From Streptomyces antibioticus (GTDB lineage: Bacteria > Actinomycetota > Actinomycetes > Streptomycetales > Streptomycetaceae), in NCBI RefSeq assembly GCF_001514065.1, contig NZ_KQ948435.1, forward strand, positions 1-64,000: a stretch of DNA of 64,000 nt, read 5' to 3'. The translations under genes and the position numbers were made by a program. The notes beneath the pieces were generated by a model. That model was not told the origin of the DNA. It saw nothing but the letters and a program-made list of their open reading frames with translations, and ran no database searches. Shown one piece after another: positions 62,120-64,000 of this stretch. The stretch's first letter is position 1. The number at the start of each line of letters is the position of its first letter.

Positions 62120-63298
62120 TCATCGCTGGGGCGGGTCTTCGAGGATGTCCGTGCGCCAGGCGCTCGATGCCGCCCAGAACCGGTGCTCCGCCGCGTGGGC
62201 CGCCATCCGGGCGTTGCGGGCCCGGGCCTCGGGGCCGTCCGGCAGGTGGAACTCCTCGCCGGCGCTCGCCGAACGGGCCTGCATACCGGTCGCGGCCGGC
62301 AGCCGTCGCCGTACGTACCGGTCGAGCGCTTCGGGTACGTCGTCCGAGGTCACGTCGGTCAGGCAGGCGCCGAGCACGGCCGCGTCGAGGATGGCCTGGG
62401 CCGCACCCTGTGCCTGGAACGGCACCATCGCGTGGGCGCTGTCGCCCAGCAGGGTCACCCGGCCGGTGTGCCAACGGGGGAGCGGGGCACGGGTGTAGAT
62501 GCCCCAGCGGTACATCTGCCCGGCGCGCGTGAGGACTTGGAGCACGCGATCGTCCCACCCCTCGAACGCCCCCAGCGGTTCCCCCGGTTCGGCCCGCTCG
62601 GTCCAGGACTCGTGTGCGGTGTCCGTCCCGAACACGGCCACGACGTTGAGGAGTTCGCCTCGGCGCAGCCAGTAGTGGACGAAGTGCCGGCCGGGTCCGA
62701 GCCATATCCCGGTGTCCGGCAGCTCCAGATCGGCGACCGCGTCGGCCGGAAGCAGTGCCCGGTAGGCGGCCGTTCTCGAGAACACCGCCGCGTCCGTGCC
62801 GAAGAGCCACTGGCGGGCGGCGGACCGGATGCCGTCGGCGGCCACCACCAGGTCGGCGCAGAGGCGTTCGCCGCGCGCGGTCGTCACGGTGGCCGACTTG
62901 TCGTCCTGGTCGATGCCTACGACCTCGGTGCCCAGCCGTACCGACTCGGGCGGCACCGCGGCGGCGAGCGCCTGCTGGAGATCGGCTCGGTGGACCTGGA
63001 GATACGGCGCGCCGAACTCGTCGTCGACCTCGTGCCCCAGCGTGTAACGGCAGATCTCCGTCCCGTCGGACCAGGTACGGAAGCTGAGATGGCCGGGCGG
63101 CCCGGACAGTGCGGCGACCTCGTCGAGCCGCCCCAGCCGGCGCAGCACCCGTGTGGCGTTCGGGGCGAGTTGGATACCGGCACCTGCCTCGGTGTACCGC
63201 GGTGTCTGCTCGACCAGCGTCACCTCGACCCCGGCCCGGCGCAGCGCCAGCGTCGCGGCCAGCCCTCCGATGCCCGCGCCCATGACGATCGCTCGCAT
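62120..63298 (-). CDS. FAD-dependent aromatic monooxygenase
   Basis: 392 residues of the PHBH/salicylate-hydroxylase type. The FAD motif MGAGIGGLAATLALRRAG leads to an acidic VEQ end. The second motif VVAADGIRSAAR (DG) is present, and GDSAHAMVPFQAQGAAQAIL contains the GD motif. It hydroxylates an aromatic ring using NAD(P)H and oxygen, but the substrate is unknown. ATG 63298 is the start. The SnoaL-like gene lies 120 bp downstream on the same strand. Confidence 0.89.
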   Translation of the reverse strand: MRAIVMGAGIGGLAATLALRRAGVEVTLVEQTPRYTEAGAGIQLAPNATRVLRRLGRLDEVAALSGPPGHLSFRTWSDGTEICRYTLGHEVDDEFGAPYLQVHRADLQQALAAAVPPESVRLGTEVVGIDQDDKSATVTTARGERLCADLVVAADGIRSAARQWLFGTDAAVFSRTAAYRALLPADAVADLELPDTGIWLGPGRHFVHYWLRRGELLNVVAVFGTDTAHESWTERAEPGEPLGAFEGWDDRVLQVLTRAGQMYRWGIYTRAPLPRWHTGRVTLLGDSAHAMVPFQAQGAAQAILDAAVLGACLTDVTSDDVPEALDRYVRRRLPAATGMQARSASAGEEFHLPDGPEARARNARMAAHAAEHRFWAASSAWRTDILEDPPQR

Positions 63299-63415
63299 GG
63301 CACGACGGTAGCGAAGACGTCTCCATCATGACAGGTCAGCGCCGGTTTTCGTAGGACGAACGGCACTGCTCGGGAGCCTTGTTGCAGCCCTGCCCCGGCT
63401 CTCAGAATCGCCGTC

Positions 63416-64000
63416 ATGAATCACTCGGAGAAGGTCGATCAGGATGCGGTGCTCAGGGCGCGGACGATCCTGCTGGAGTCGGGCAGGCCGAGCGTCGCGC
63501 GGCAGGTCGAGGCGTACCGGGTGCTGTCGGCGGTGAGCCCGCTGACCTATGTTCCGAAACTGGCCGACGCGCTGGTGTCGTACGGATACGAGCCGGAGGT
63601 CCGCGAGCTGCCGGAGGTGCGGCTGGCCCGGCACGCGGAGGCGGCGGCCGTGGCGCGGCGCATCGACGAAGGTGATCCGCGGCGGACCGAGCTGCTGGTC
63701 CGGGCCCTGGACTCCTGTCAGCACGGCCTCTACGCCGCGGGACGCCGGGCGGAGGGGTTCGCCGTGTGCGAGGAGATGGCCGCGGCCGGGCGCTGGGGCT
63801 TCGAGCACGGGCAGGTGAAGAGCCCGGGGTACGGGCACGGACGGCTGGCGGCGGTCCTGGCCGAGGAGGGGCGGTACGGCGAGGCGGCGGAGGTCTGCGG
63901 GAAGTCCGTCGAGGCGGAGCGCCCGTTGAGGCCGGGGGACAACTCGTTCTGGTCGGTGGTGGAGTGGGTGGCCGCACTGGAAGCCGCCAGGCGGCGGGAG
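63416..64000 (+). CDS. Hypothetical helical repeat protein (partial, runs off the right end)
   Basis: 195 codons are open to the window end with no stop. The translation begins MNHSEKVDQDAVLRARTILL and continues as helical, Ala/Glu/Arg-rich sequence with TPR-like spacing (LLVRALDSCQHGLYAAGRRA, GRLAAVLAEEGRYGEAAEVC). It has no signal or membrane segment. ATG 63416 is the only likely start. It diverges from the FAD-monooxygenase gene. Function is unknown. Confidence 0.68.
   Translation, partial: MNHSEKVDQDAVLRARTILLESGRPSVARQVEAYRVLSAVSPLTYVPKLADALVSYGYEPEVRELPEVRLARHAEAAAVARRIDEGDPRRTELLVRALDSCQHGLYAAGRRAEGFAVCEEMAAAGRWGFEHGQVKSPGYGHGRLAAVLAEEGRYGEAAEVCGKSVEAERPLRPGDNSFWSVVEWVAALEAARRRE

Overview
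This is a GC-rich actinobacterial chromosome segment, almost certainly Streptomyces. The codons are strongly G/C at third positions, there are many GTG starts, and at least seven genes look leaderless (a TAnnnT-type -10 ending 6-8 nt before the start codon). Streptomyces-type dispersed GC-rich repeats are present. The ABC importer for xylo-oligosaccharides has no ATPase of its own, as is usual in this genus. No rRNA, tRNA, CRISPR array, transposase, prophage or biosynthetic cluster was seen. The window is mostly core chromosome, with some accessory metabolism.

Layout. (1) 1-14.0 kb is a conserved actinobacterial cell-envelope, division and central-metabolism block: CDP-alcohol phosphatidyltransferase, a nucleotidyltransferase fused to a degenerate phosphomannomutase, DUF881 / Sbp / DUF881 membrane proteins, a GarA/OdhI-type FHA protein, FtsR-type MerR regulator, DUF151 nuclease, second MerR regulator, dinB, a PRC-barrel protein, and gcvP behind a tandem glycine riboswitch. 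The order closely follows mycobacterial Rv1822-Rv1832, except that gcvH is missing and dinB is inserted. (2) 14.0-23.4 kb holds two molybdate-binding Mop proteins and a potassium section: a large APC-type permease and kdpFABC followed directly by a KdpE-type regulator with no kdpD. A 27-codon micro-ORF precedes kdpF. (3) 23.5-30.8 kb is a xylan utilisation locus: GH43 enzyme, sugar ABC importer, secreted GH10 xylanase and LacI repressor, with matching operator-like palindromes at three promoters. (4) 30.9-42.8 kb is a mixed region: DUF5999 protein, a glutamate-cysteine ligase family protein, a solute-binding/VWA hybrid, a CPBP protein, a PhzF protein, a cyclase plus ThDP-enzyme pair, PadR, SRPBCC and Clp-N proteins. 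(5) 42.8-51.8 kb has three EamA exporters, one behind a leaderless 12-codon upstream ORF and structured leader. It also has a MocR regulator divergent from two flavin-split-barrel genes, a LysR regulator, another split-barrel protein and an isochorismatase-fold protein. (6) 51.7-64 kb has a Rieske lipoprotein, a HipA-family kinase with DUF3037 partner, two SDR genes, a family 5 solute-binding lipoprotein, ung, a small helical protein, a lipoprotein, a Gfo/Idh/MocA oxidoreductase, lnt, SnoaL-like and FAD monooxygenase genes, and a gene running off the right end.

How the genes connect. Three promoters (dinB, ung and the uncharacterised gene after ung) carry the RecA-independent DNA-damage motif TTGTCRGTG-N8-TAnnnT, recognised in mycobacteria by PafBC. 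This suggests that the uncharacterised gene at 57.8 kb belongs to the damage response. GarA plus gcvP plus the glycine riboswitch link glycine and nitrogen status to central carbon flux. The kdp operon and neighbouring permease suggest a potassium/osmotic locus. The xylan genes form one LacI-controlled regulon.

Limits: all calls come from reading the sequence. Product names rest on recognised motifs and family resemblance. Start codons were chosen from ribosome-binding sites, overlaps and promoter spacing, and alternatives are given where they matter.
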